Shown here one piece after another: positions 33,570 through 46,129 of a stretch of 64,000 nucleotides of DNA. Made by a program: the position numbers and the translations under genes. The notes under the pieces were generated by a model. That model was given only the letters and a program-made list of their open reading frames with translations. It was not told the origin of the DNA and did no database searches. Position 1 is the first letter of the stretch. Every line of letters starts with the position of its first letter. Origin of the DNA: Actinomortierella ambigua (Eukaryota > Mortierellomycota > Mortierellomycetes > Mortierellales > Mortierellaceae); the NCBI GenBank assembly GCA_016098155.1, contig JAAAJB010000069.1, positions 23,167 through 87,166 on the forward strand, given 5' to 3'.

Positions 33570-33780
33570 AAGAAAAAAAAAAAGTGTGCAGAGGGAAGGA
33601 GGGATAGTGAGAGGGGGGGGAGAGAGGAACAAAGGCGGTTATACTTCAGGTCCGTTGAAAGGGGTGGAGGAAGAGAAGAAGACAAAGACGAAGAAGAAGA
33701 GGAAAGGTGTGTAGGTGGGGCTCAAAGAGTGGAGGAAGAAGAAGAGGAAGAAGAAGAGGAGCAAGAACAAAGGTGGAAGC
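33570..33780. repeat. Purine-rich GAA/GA/GGA tract
   Basis: Long imperfect run of GAA, GA and GGA units on the + strand, including a gaagaagaggaagaagaaga stretch. It creates a spurious Glu/Lys-rich ORF. Confidence 0.8.
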
Positions 33781-35547
33781 ATGAAAAAAAAAAAAGGTGC
33801 CCTCCTCACCACTGTCCACTGCCCACCAACACTCAGACCGGGATAAACGAATATGAAAAAAGTATGTGTGAGGTGCTCTGCGCTGCCTTCAGCCTCCCCG
33901 CATGCTCTCCTTCTCTTCCCTACCAGGACACTGACATGCCATGCTCTCTGGCTGTGCCCAATGCCCACCCTTGTGTGTGCGTATGTGTGCTTTCGCTCCA
34001 TGCCCCATTCTCCTCGTCTCTGCAAGTCTTTGTTTTTCGCGACGCATCATTGCGCATCACTAGCCTGCTTACTTTTCTTTGTTCGTCCTTGACTCTAACC
34101 CTCCGAAGACGTTCCTTTCCTCCCTGCCCGGCGGTTGTGATCTGACGCTGTCCGCAGTTGCCGGCAAGTTGAGCTTTTGCGGAGATCACCCAACCCTTGG
34201 TGGACCCACAACGACGTCATGTACCATTGCTGCGACACAATGGAACACCTTGCTCCAACAGGCCTCAACGCCTCAACCGACTTTTTTTTTATTTTCCCTC
34301 AGCCGACGACCATGACCATGCCGCTGAGGATTTGACTTGCCAGACATCATCAATCCTATCCAGGATGCCAACTGGACCCGCCGACACGGGTGATCTTCTT
34401 TCAGCTGCAACTGGAGGCTGGCTCATGTTGGCAATTTATGGACATGGTGCCGCACACGCCAAGATTAGACACGACGCAACACAAAACCCGAATAAAAACT
34501 AGCCGATTTACAAGACAACCGGGTATCTTCAAGTTCCCTTCCCCCCACTGCCCTCCTGACCTCCTAGTTTAAAGATATGCATGCCTACCTTTGGCCTTCT
34601 TTCGGATCTCCACTTGCTGAACCCCCCTTCATGGTGTGCCTTGTTCATTTCACGGTCTACTGCAATTTGTTGCTGACTCTGGCCCGGGCAGAAGGGGGTC
34701 CGTGATTCCAGTCATGAAAAAAAAAGAGGCAGGGCTCGCCCAGGAGAGGCCCAGGCTAAAAGACAAAGCGAGGGAGGAGTAGAGAAGCATGATCTGTCCT
34801 CCGTGCATCTTGTGTTGTGGTTGTACTTGGCAAAACCAGTAGAGTGACCAGTACAAAACGGGCGCAATGGCCCATATTACTGCCGCGAATTGGTCTGTTA
34901 TCCAATGCATGAAGCGATGACCCAGAGGTGGTAAAGCCGGGGGGCGTTGGGTGAGGTAGGTCGACAAACAAAAAATAAGCGGCTTTCTTCTCTTGGGTGT
35001 TGTCGAGCCGCAAGATCCACTATCGGCCTGGTCAGATGGCCCACGCACGCATTTTTTCTATTCTTCCCCCTTTTGCTTAGTTGACAGGGTTCCCCACGGA
35101 ATCCAATCGTGCATTCATATCTCAAATCGAATATGAGAGCAATTGAGTGGGCAGCAAATGGATGAAAGCCTAAACAGTCTCACCCAGGGAATGCTTGGGT
35201 ATGTGTGACACCCGTCTTCCTTCCCATCTGCAGTATCCCACATTTCACAGCATTTATTATTAAACATGCATGTGTGTATGTACCCGAAAGAATCACGCTG
35301 GCGTTCAGCACCACGCAATAGGCGGAGTGTGATCCCCACCTGGTCACTACTGCTTTCCCTTTCCCCCCTTTTCCCATCCGCTTCTGGTCTCCATGCAGTC
35401 ATGCACCTCCTTTCTGTACTGCAGAGCTTGTCTCACAGGGACGGACTCGACGAGGCTGCAAACGTTGACGAAAGAGTTGAAAAGGGAATGGATAGAGAGA
35501 GAGAGAGAGCGAGAGGGAGAGAGAGAAAGGCCCCACATTGCGCGATC

Positions 35548-35829
35548 TTAGGGATATCTGGCTTGTGGCAGCCAAGCGTTCATAGCGACGTTGCCTTTTG
35601 GTCCTTCGATGTCTGCTCCTCCTATCATACTGAAGTAGAATTCAGTAAGCGTTGGATTGTTTGCCCACAAGTAGAGAACGTGAGCTGGATTGAGACCCTC
35701 GTGACAGGTTAGTTTTACCCTACTGAAGTGTTGTTGCAATAGTAATCGAATATAGTATGAAAGGGACAACTCAATTCGGATAATTGGTATTTGGGCCCAC
35801 CTGAGCAGGCATGGGCTCGAAGCTATCAT
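35548..35829 (-). pseudogene. Possible relic of an ankyrin-repeat-like gene
   Basis: A 93-codon open stretch on the minus strand contains EGLNPAHVLYLWANNP, then TLTEFYFSM and GADIEGPKGN. The spacing of xxPxH, the helix-like NNPTLTEFYF and the GADIE turn recall one or two ankyrin repeats. No start codon context, partner exon or intact repeat array is visible, and frames on either side are broken. It may be a decayed gene or a chance resemblance. Confidence 0.3.
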
Positions 35830-36332
35830 CTACTGGATTATGGCTGAACGCCTCCAAGTCAGAATCCGATTACCGCCTTTCTGATATTTAGTAGAATACG
35901 AGTATGCGCTTCGGCGCACCAAATCGTATCTGACAAGATCGCATGGGTAAAGGCTGCCTGTGTTCCTGTACATGTTAATTTCAAATATTGAAAGGAATAA
36001 ATCCAATGCAGGCGACTTTAATTGAACGGGAGATTGGCCCATTGTTCTAACAAGAACGACATCTATCACTCACACCACGCTCTTGAAGGGTGGACGTGCT
36101 GTAAGTATTCTTCACAATTCCATCCACCCAAGTGAACAAAGTATGGGTGACGGTAAAAAAAAAGTTAGTCGTGAACGAATGAAGACAAGACAAGAAAATC
36201 GTGTGTGAGAGAGAGGAGATGCGTTGTGTGCTGAGAAGTGAGCAACCACGGCGGTGGTGAAGGTGTGAATTGTGTGATGTGAAGTGGATTCGAATCAAAG
36301 GGTGTAACGTGGTGCGGTAAAAGTTGATAGAG

Positions 36333-36827
36333 TCAGAGTGCGCAGCCGCGTGTACGTGTGTGAGGTCTTTTGGTGGGACAAGGTAATGAGTATGAGTGAA
36401 ATCTTAGGAGGAGTAAGAAATCCTCAATAAACGACTTTACAGGCGCGTTTCTCGAAGCTCGATGCGTCATCCCAGTCATGATTATATGAGCGACAAGTTG
36501 AGGGAAGCCAATATTTAAATGGCAAAGTAGACAAGAGAGAGGTGCTGGCAGTGCTCGAAGATGTATACATTGACATAGATCTTCTTCTGTCGACCCGGGC
36601 GGCAAACTGGATACGGATTCCTTCTCTCCATTCTTAAAATGCTCCTTGTACATTTTTTTTGACTGTCGATAGCCCACCTCTATAGAGTCGGTAACGGCCT
36701 TCATGGCAATAATGCCTGACTTGCTACCAACCCCGATGCTAGTGATACATGAGCCGGAGTGATGGGCTTTGCGGACGTGTGTCCACATAGCGGAAATGCA
36801 AGAATGATTTATGGTATCTCTAGACAT
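36333..36827 (-). CDS. Hypothetical 164-codon ORF
   Basis: An ATG-initiated open frame with no recognisable domain. The first half (MSRDTINHSC, then SKSGIIAMKAVTDSIEVGYR) is not low complexity, unlike the spurious ORFs of the nearby repeat tracts. It sits 166 bp downstream of the EARS2 stop on the same strand and about 500 bp upstream of the ankyrin-like relic, so both could be remnants of one decayed gene. No support beyond length. Confidence 0.2.
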   Translation of the reverse strand: MSRDTINHSCISAMWTHVRKAHHSGSCITSIGVGSKSGIIAMKAVTDSIEVGYRQSKKMYKEHFKNGEKESVSSLPPGSTEEDLCQCIHLRALPAPLSCLLCHLNIGFPQLVAHIIMTGMTHRASRNAPVKSFIEDFLLLLRFHSYSLPCPTKRPHTRTRGCAL

Positions 36828-36993
36828 TTACCATTGAGGACTCTAAAACAGTAGCCTTTGTCAATACTCAATCGATCCACCACTGCACCCCAACAAATCC
36901 TCCTCATAGCCCGTATGTTAATCCACGCGAAAAACGCCGCCTTCGCGATATCTAGTACAGTGATGAGAATGGCTTGTTTCTAGGTACCCTTTT

Positions 36994-39570
<2,577 letters not shown>

Positions 39571-40267
39571 ATGAGTCGGATTCCCCTCAACGTAGCGCGC
39601 ACACTGCCCAGGACAATAGGCAAGCAGCCTGCACCACTGCCGTCAGACTTCCACCCCACTGATGCTGATGTACGCTCACTCTATCGAGCGCTTTGGCGAC
39701 AAGCATCGTTGTCAGTTATGTACGCACGACAACCTCGGGGTTACCTCCTCCGCAAGATTCGCGAAGGACTTGATGAAGCCAAGGAGCAGTACCCAACATG
39801 GGATCAGCAGCAAGTTATTGACCGGTGGGAGCGAGGTATTGGGAGACATTATGTCTTTGACTTCTTCATGGACGCAGCATGTATCCTATGGCATCTGAAA
39901 GAGTTTTGTACTAAATATTTTGTCCTCTCTTTCTTTTCAAAGCGCTCAATACCAAGTTTCTGTTTGAAATAGCATCTTGCAAGTTTGGTATCGAACATCG
40001 AGTCATCAGTAACCTGTGCACCATCGGAATCGAGCGTGAGGCGGGGTAAGCGACGGAGAACATGGAGCCACACCAAGTTCTATTATGGTTCGGTTCATTG
40101 GTGCATTCAGTACCTCACCCTTGTCTCTCTTCTTACTGTCGGTAACACATAGAACATCACGTATTCCAAACCCGCAGTTACTCCGACAGAGAAAGGAAGC
40201 AGAGGAGGATTACAAACAACTTATCCAGCGCCTGAACAATTCGATGCGACTCTGTCTTCGCACGTAG
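39571..40267 (+). CDS. LYR-motif (complex I LYR-like) protein
   Basis: Exons 39571-39835, 39943-40045 and 40153-40267 give 160 residues. The LYR motif is in VRSLYRALWRQ (about residue 40), followed by a basic helix YARQPRGYLLRKIREGLDEA. This is the usual start of the three-helix LYR fold, whose members bind acyl-ACP and Fe-S or respiratory-complex assembly factors in mitochondria. The second exon (ALNTKFLFEIASCKFGIEHR) and the third (NPQLLRQRKEAEEDYKQL) are helical and charged. The exact LYRM subfamily is not assigned. The two last introns are about 107 nt each. Confidence 0.8.
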
Positions 40268-41258
40268 CTGCTTCTTGCCGTGCAAGTGAGTTATGCGGCG
40301 GTTAACGGAGATCGGCTACAAGAAGGCGTACACTCACTTTGACAGTCTCTTTGACGCCCTTGGTATATAAAATGTAGGGCCTTGTTGACAAAGGCCTACG
40401 AAGTGACATCTACTGTTGAGTTCCAACGGCCTCTCCGGTTTTAGGTCGTAACAGTTTGATCAAGGAAAGATAGAGCTGGCGGGTGTTGGTTTCGAACCGA
40501 GTGCGCATCGCTTGCTGTGGGTGTTCTAGTTTGTGCTCTGGATGAGATTCGAGTAGAGAGGGATTGGGTAGACCTACTCGGCCGATCTCGGATAGGATCT
40601 CCAGTTATTGCCACCTCGTGCTGTGTTTGGGTGGAGCGGGTAGATATGCTCCTTTCCCCCCCCATTCCCCTGTTACTTTCCGTTCATGCCACCCGCATAT
40701 TTCGCGTAGGGAGCTAGGGCTGTTAAGAAGACGAAGAAGAGGCGAGGTAGAGCAAGAGAGCAAGAGAGAGAGAGCAAGAGAGAGAGAGAGAGTGAGAGTG
40801 TGTGAGAGAGAGAGAAGTGAGGGGAGAGGGGGGGGGAAGGAGAGACAGATGAGCCGGAGAATTCACCTTGTTCAAACCGTCAAGCTACTTAGAAAACAAG
40901 GGTTTGGCAGAACAGGGCTGAAAGGACTCAGCGCTGGCTTGTGCAACTTCCCAGATTGAACAACGAGTCATCGATTTTTTTTGTTGTGTTTGAGGGCCTG
41001 AGAGAAGTGAAGGGTGCCACTGCTTATTGGCCACTGACTTGCATCTCTTTTGTCCAATTCGTCTTCTTTCTCACCTTCCTTCATTCTCCCCTTTCCCCCA
41101 TTCTCTTCATTCATTCACTCATCGTCTTTTTTTTTCTGACGAGTCAATTGCTCAATCGACGCTTTGGTCATTCAAGGACTTGCAGCATCGCCTCTCACAC
41201 ACCTAAAAAGGATCAGCTACCCACACGACTGACTGCCCTTCAGACCTTATCTCCAACA
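40268..41258. other. Spacer and 5' flank of the NMNAT gene
   Basis: No gene seen. It contains a GA microsatellite (40737-40850) and a CT-rich leader (41050-41150) just before the ATG. Confidence 0.5.
40737..40850. repeat. GA-rich microsatellite
   Basis: Imperfect (ga)n interrupted by gagcaa units and followed by a G run. Confidence 0.8.
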
Positions 41259-43423
41259 ATGCCTCCACCAATACTGGTCGATGACAATATCTGGAATCTC
41301 AACAGGTAATTACAATTATGCTCACACCCACCCCCCATCCGTGTGGGGTCATTTTCTCTGCCTTGCCACTTTGAGGCGGCCCCTGCTCCGCACTCTGGGA
41401 TCAGAATAGCTTCAAGCTGCATCATCAGGCTACATGCGATATCAGTTCTCCTGATCCTTCTGATCCAAGTCAATCAGCCAAAGATTTTCCACCTTCTATT
41501 CCACAAAGTCGTATACCCAGCTAGCGCTGGTGTATTTGGAAAGCTTGTTGTTGTCCTTTTGCAGCGACAAAGGTGTACTCATCCTTCCACTCTCCATTGC
41601 ACAGCAAACACCCAAAAAAAAAAAAAAAAAAAAAAAGCTTATCAAGGTTGCTGACTGACTCTCTTGTCTCGTGCTATGTGCTTCTTTCGTCTTCTGTTTC
41701 AATGTTTTGACTTTTCAGCTCGTCTGACAGAATGCACACGGAAGCGTATGGATCAGGAACTACCTTTGATGCCTCCAAATACGTTTTCCCTCGCCATCGG
41801 TTGCCACAGAACATGAAAGGTGAGTCTGGCGAGAGAGAGGGAGGCGTCGAAGCTGCACAGTCAAACCCAAATATCAGTTATGATGCGGTCGATCAATCTT
41901 TTTTTTTTCTATGTATGGGGCCGTCTTGTTTTCTTTTTTGTTGTTGCTTTCCGTTGAGGGTGTTTGCAGCCCGATCCCCATCTTTTTTTTTGTTCTACCA
42001 GTTATTTTTGCAGCGCCCTGGAGAACACGCCACTGACAAAAAAACGGAACCAAAAAACTGGATGCAGGGGATTGCCTTCAAAGATCAAAGGGCGGTGGGG
42101 TGTGTGACGAGCTCAGTCTTCATTGCTGCGCTGATGATACCTTTTATCAGGCATAGGGAGTGAACATTATTAGATCCCTCTGCCCTGTGCCTCTACTTCC
42201 ATCTCTCTCAGTTGCAATTTCATCCACAACATCCAAGCTTGCACCGATCGGGGTCGGCTACGAGACAAGAACAATATCTTGACTCCCGGTTTTGCAATTG
42301 AGACAGAAAGAGACAGGCGCTGACATCCATTTCTCTCGTTATTTCCGTTTTGCTGATTAGATGAGTCCAAGACGCCTCTGGTTATCGTCGCCTGTGGCTC
42401 CTTTTCGCCCATTACATATCTTCACCTGCGCATGTTTGGTAAGGGATCGACGATGCGATGCACAGAAAAAAAAAAAAAAAAAAAAACGAGCTGGGGTTGT
42501 CTTGCTGGTGGTCGGGGTTTTTGATTCTGCAAGAAGCAAGGGGTTGGGGGAGGCACGCATTCTAGGCTCAAGATTATACTTTTGCTCTTTGCTTGTGGAC
42601 ACCAAATAGGCAATAGTGGAGATGGGGAAGACAAAAAGGTACCTGAAAGTAAAACACAGTGACTAATTTGTGTGCCGTCTTTTTTTCTGAGTAGAAATGG
42701 CACGGGACTATATCGTGGAGAACACAGATTTCGAGATCCTTGCAGGCTACTTTTCACCGGTGTCGGACTACTACCAGAAGCAAGGTCTTGCACCGGCTAA
42801 TCACCGTGTCCGCATGTGCGAGCTAGCTGTGGAAGATTCGAGTGATTGGCTGATGGTCGACGGCTGGGAGAGTTTGCAACCAAGCTATCAGCGGACGGCA
42901 GTTGTGCTGGATCATTTCCAGGAGAAGCTTAATGGCACCGACAATGGCAAGGGTATCCAACTGAAGAGCGGTGGGCACAAGCCAATCAAGATCATGCTTC
43001 TTGCTGGCGGAGATCTCGTGCAATCCTTTGCAGCACCGGACGTATGGGCTACGGCAGATCTTCACCATATCATCGGCAACTATGGCTGCTTGATTCTGGA
43101 GCGTACAGGATCTGATGTGTACGAATTTCTGCTCTCTCATGACATCCTGTACAAGCACCGGCGCAATGTCTTTGTCATCAAGCAGTTGATCTATAATGAC
43201 ATTAGCTCAACTAAGATCAGGTATTGTTGCTTCATCACTACTTTGGGGTGTCTGCGCATAGCAGTGACAACCGACATGGTTCTGACCCTTTTCTCCCTGC
43301 TTTCATTCTTCCATCCGTCGTTATAGATTGTTCATTCGTCGAGGAATGTCAATCAGGTACCTGTTGCCGGTTGCGGTGATTCAGTACATCTACGAAAATG
43401 GACTGTACATGACGGATCAATAG
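41259..43423 (+). CDS. Nicotinamide/nicotinate mononucleotide adenylyltransferase
   Basis: Five exons join in frame: 41259-41305, 41719-41819, 42361-42438, 42695-43220 and 43327-43423, giving 282 residues. The nucleotidyltransferase motif is CGSFSPITYLHLRMFE (residues 61-76, with the HxxH-type histidine at 71). The second signature, ISSTKIRLFIRRGMSIRYLL, is completed by the last splice. The enzyme joins ATP with NMN or NaMN to make NAD+ or its deamido form, the last common step of NAD synthesis. Introns are 413, 541, 256 and 106 nt, and two hold 21-23 bp A runs. The C-terminus YIYENGLYMTDQ is close to the yeast/human family end. Confidence 0.95.
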
Positions 43424-43864
43424 CGAAACTCAACTTTCCCACGGTGGCGTCCCGACCAATGCATTTGTCGACGGCCGATCCTTTCTTTTTCTCGTGTATG
43501 ATATACCACGTGTTTATCGGGAGCAGCTTAACGGCGGCTTTAAAAATGTCTTTGCGGATGAAGCTCAACACTAATCCAGAGGTTTGTCCACGGACGAATG
43601 GTCAACTACAAATCATGTCAAGTAATTGCTTTTTTCTCCTGTACCAATACCTTGCAACCCCAGAAAAGAAGACGAGCGTCGTCGACATCATCTCACCTGC
43701 CCCTTTTCATTTCCTCGTGTAGAATATCCACCCTTCCCCCTTGTTTCATTTTTTTCTATTTGCTTGTCATCATAAAATCTACTCTGAGCAACTTTTGAAG
43801 CCAAAAAAAAAGGGATATATGTAAAGGTCGACTTTGTATTGAATTTGCTCCCTCCCACCTCCCT
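43424..43864. other. Convergent 3' spacer
   Basis: Between the NMNAT stop and the DAO stop. T-rich, with nothing coding seen. Confidence 0.5.
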
Positions 43865-44232
43865 TCAGATCCTGGCGGCCACCTTGCCTTCCTTAGTGAC
43901 TACATCGCGCAAGCGGGCCAATTCGGTGAGGTTGGCGTCGATCAAATGGACAGTTTCCTGGGCGCAGCCAATAGAAGATTGGTAGCCATAACTGCCATGG
44001 CCATAATTGTGTGCGACAAGGACGACAGCGCGTTCGGGGTGCTCCTGTTGGAGCTTGGCCGAGTTCCAGTCAAGGCGCTCAACACGCGCCGAGACATTAA
44101 CGCCACCACGGCGGTTCGGGCGGAGACCGACACAACTGCGCAGGACCTTGCACGTCGAGAACAGGTCTGGGCGCGTGCGTGTCACACGGTCGACGATTGC
44201 GCGCGTCGTTTCTTCGCATGGGGTGTCGCGGC

Positions 44233-44264
<32 letters not shown>

Positions 44265-45661
44265 TAGTTGTGATTGGGTGGTTAATTAATGGCTAAATGA
44301 TCCGAGATCAACATTTTGTCTTGTTCTCTTGTCCTCGTTTCACTTCAACCCGTGGCGTATAAACAGATCACACTTACGTGTTGTAGTGCTGCATGGTACC
44401 TCCGAGAACAATCTCGCCATTGTCACGAGGGATAACATAGGTGATGGTGCCTGAACCCATGCTGCCTCCCTCAGCGTACCGCTCCATCGTAAATTGCTTC
44501 GCGATCGGCCACAGGTGCTCCTCGACGTTCGCAATGACGATCTGACCACGGGTTGGGAACATTTGATGGTCGTGTACGCCAAACAGGTTCCGCGAACCAA
44601 GTCCAGAGCAATTGATGATGATATCAGCCGTTGCACCATCGGATGAGTGGGGAATTCGAGCAAGTGCCTGAAGACTGGGGACAGTCATGCGCTCCAGAAC
44701 ACCGCCAGCCTTGAGGAACCGTTGCTCGAGGTATTTGAGATACTTGGGTGCATTGAGGGCCACAGTTGTATAGTCGATGCCAAACTCGACGCCCACAGGT
44801 AGCTCCTTCTTAGGAATGTGTCGATACTACAAGTGGATGAGTGACACACACAAAGAAAAAAGTGTACCAGAAGTGTGAGAAAAAAAAAAGGAAAGGGCTG
44901 TTTGAAAGGTGCGCCTTTTGTCCAAGTTCTCTGATTGGTGAATAGTCAACAAGATTTGTCTTGTGCCCTTGTGTAATATGGATGGGGGTGTTTTGGCCCT
45001 TTCGCTCGCAATCAACAGAGCCAAGTGGTTGTTCTTTCTGGTCTCTGGTCTCTGGTCTCTCATGATCTCACGGTCTTTGAAAGCTTTCAGGGGTGTTGCG
45101 TTTTCAAGCCTTACATTCTTCACGATGGCCTTGAACCACGGGTCTTGGAAATCCTTGGGTTTGACATCCCAATAGTCATGTCCTGTGAGAAACATGACAC
45201 CTGCATCAGGAGTGGTCTCTGCTAGATGAGAGAGGTATTTGAACGTGGTCCCGTCATATGCTATTGATCCATCGAAGGTAGAGGTTGTTGGTTAGGATGC
45301 TAGAGAAGGATATAGATATTCCTCTTCACCAATGCAGCAAAACGGGGTTTGAATACCTTGCTGTTGTAGATCGGCTATGTCGGCGTACGATCGCCAGTGA
45401 GCTCCAGCCCTGCGGTTAACAAGGTCAAAGGAACAGTTAGTTAGCCCACCAGAATAACGGTAATTGATTGAATAGAAACGAAAACAGGGAGGTGTGTCAA
45501 TCTCACCATGGGGAGGTGTAGTCGATGTGGGTGTCAGACGGAAGGTGAGTGGCCACGATCTTAACATGGTATCTACCGGGGTAGCCTTCTAAAAGAGCGA
45601 GACTCGTGGATAGGCCAGATACACCGGCGCCCAGGACAGTAACGTTGTATTTCAGAGTCAT
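43865..45661 (-). CDS. D-amino-acid oxidase (FAD-dependent)
   Basis: Five exons join in frame: 45661-45507, 45409-45357, 45260-45115, 44826-44378 and 44231-43865, giving 389 residues. The FAD-binding Rossmann motif is VTVLGAGVSGLSTSLALLE (residues 7-25). The junction of exons 1 and 2 restores SPWAGAHWRSY, the DAO/DASPO signature. ADIIINCSGLGSRNLFGV and GSGTITYVIPRDNGEIVLGG follow. The last exon contains LRSCVGLRPNRRGGV and the C-terminal HNYGHGSYGYQSSIG signature. The enzyme oxidises D-amino acids to 2-oxo acids, ammonia and H2O2, usually in peroxisomes. The C-terminus is ARI rather than the canonical SKL, so peroxisomal targeting is uncertain. The last intron's acceptor is preceded by a (CA)14 repeat in the sense strand. 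Confidence 0.94.
44233..44260. repeat. (TG)14 microsatellite abutting a splice acceptor
   Basis: Uninterrupted TG repeat on the + strand, or CA in the DAO sense. Its last unit forms part of the cag acceptor of DAO intron 4, taking the place of a polypyrimidine tract. Confidence 0.9.
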
Positions 45662-46129
45662 TCTGATGAGGAAGCAGGGCAACAGGAGTGTGCGTGTGTG
45701 TGTTGTGTAGGGGTTCAGCGACAGAAGAGAAAAGGAGGTGGAGGGACAACTTTCCAACGACCTTTAAACATTGTCCACAAAGTTCATTTTGCAGTGATCA
45801 CTGATTCAGTGCACGTGATTAAACCTGATTCTTCAGAGTTGCAAACATCGACTTTCTTTTACTCATTACCCACACACTTCTCTCTCCTTTCACCCCCATC
45901 TCTCGCTCACGACCATTCAAAAAGTAGTACAGCAATACGACTCTTTGCGGCGCTATTCTCTTCATCATATACCCACCCCTCCTCCTCTCCCTACACTCCC
46001 CCCCGTCAAAGGAGAATCCCACCACCCTTTTTTTTTACTGTTGCGTCGTTGCGAAACAAAAATAGCCAGCCAGTCTTTTCTTGACCCCAACCCGCCAAAA
46101 CTTTCTCTCTTTCTCTCTCTCTCCCCACC
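45662..46129. promoter_or_regulatory. Divergent promoter region of DAO and epsin genes
   Basis: 468 bp between start codons. CT-rich toward epsin (46095-46125). Confidence 0.45.

Larger units (their letters stand above)
31062..35547. other. Gene-poor region rich in simple repeats
   Basis: About 4.5 kb with no gene I can support. It contains GA-rich tracts (31981-32075, 33180-33230, 33570-33780, 35488-35530), CA/CAG-like imperfect repeats (31225-31270) and pyrimidine-rich stretches. The first kilobase is probably the promoter and leader of the kinase gene. Several ORFs exist only because purine-rich repeats lack stops. Confidence 0.5.

Noticed and set aside
33555..34145. 196-codon Glu/Lys-rich ORF on the plus strand
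   Set aside because: It exists only because a GAA/GGA microsatellite lacks stops, and it continues into unrelated low-complexity sequence.
34650..35048. 132-codon minus-strand ORF with hydrophobic segments
   Set aside because: The hydrophobic stretches are irregular, there are no homologous features, and T-rich sequence explains them.
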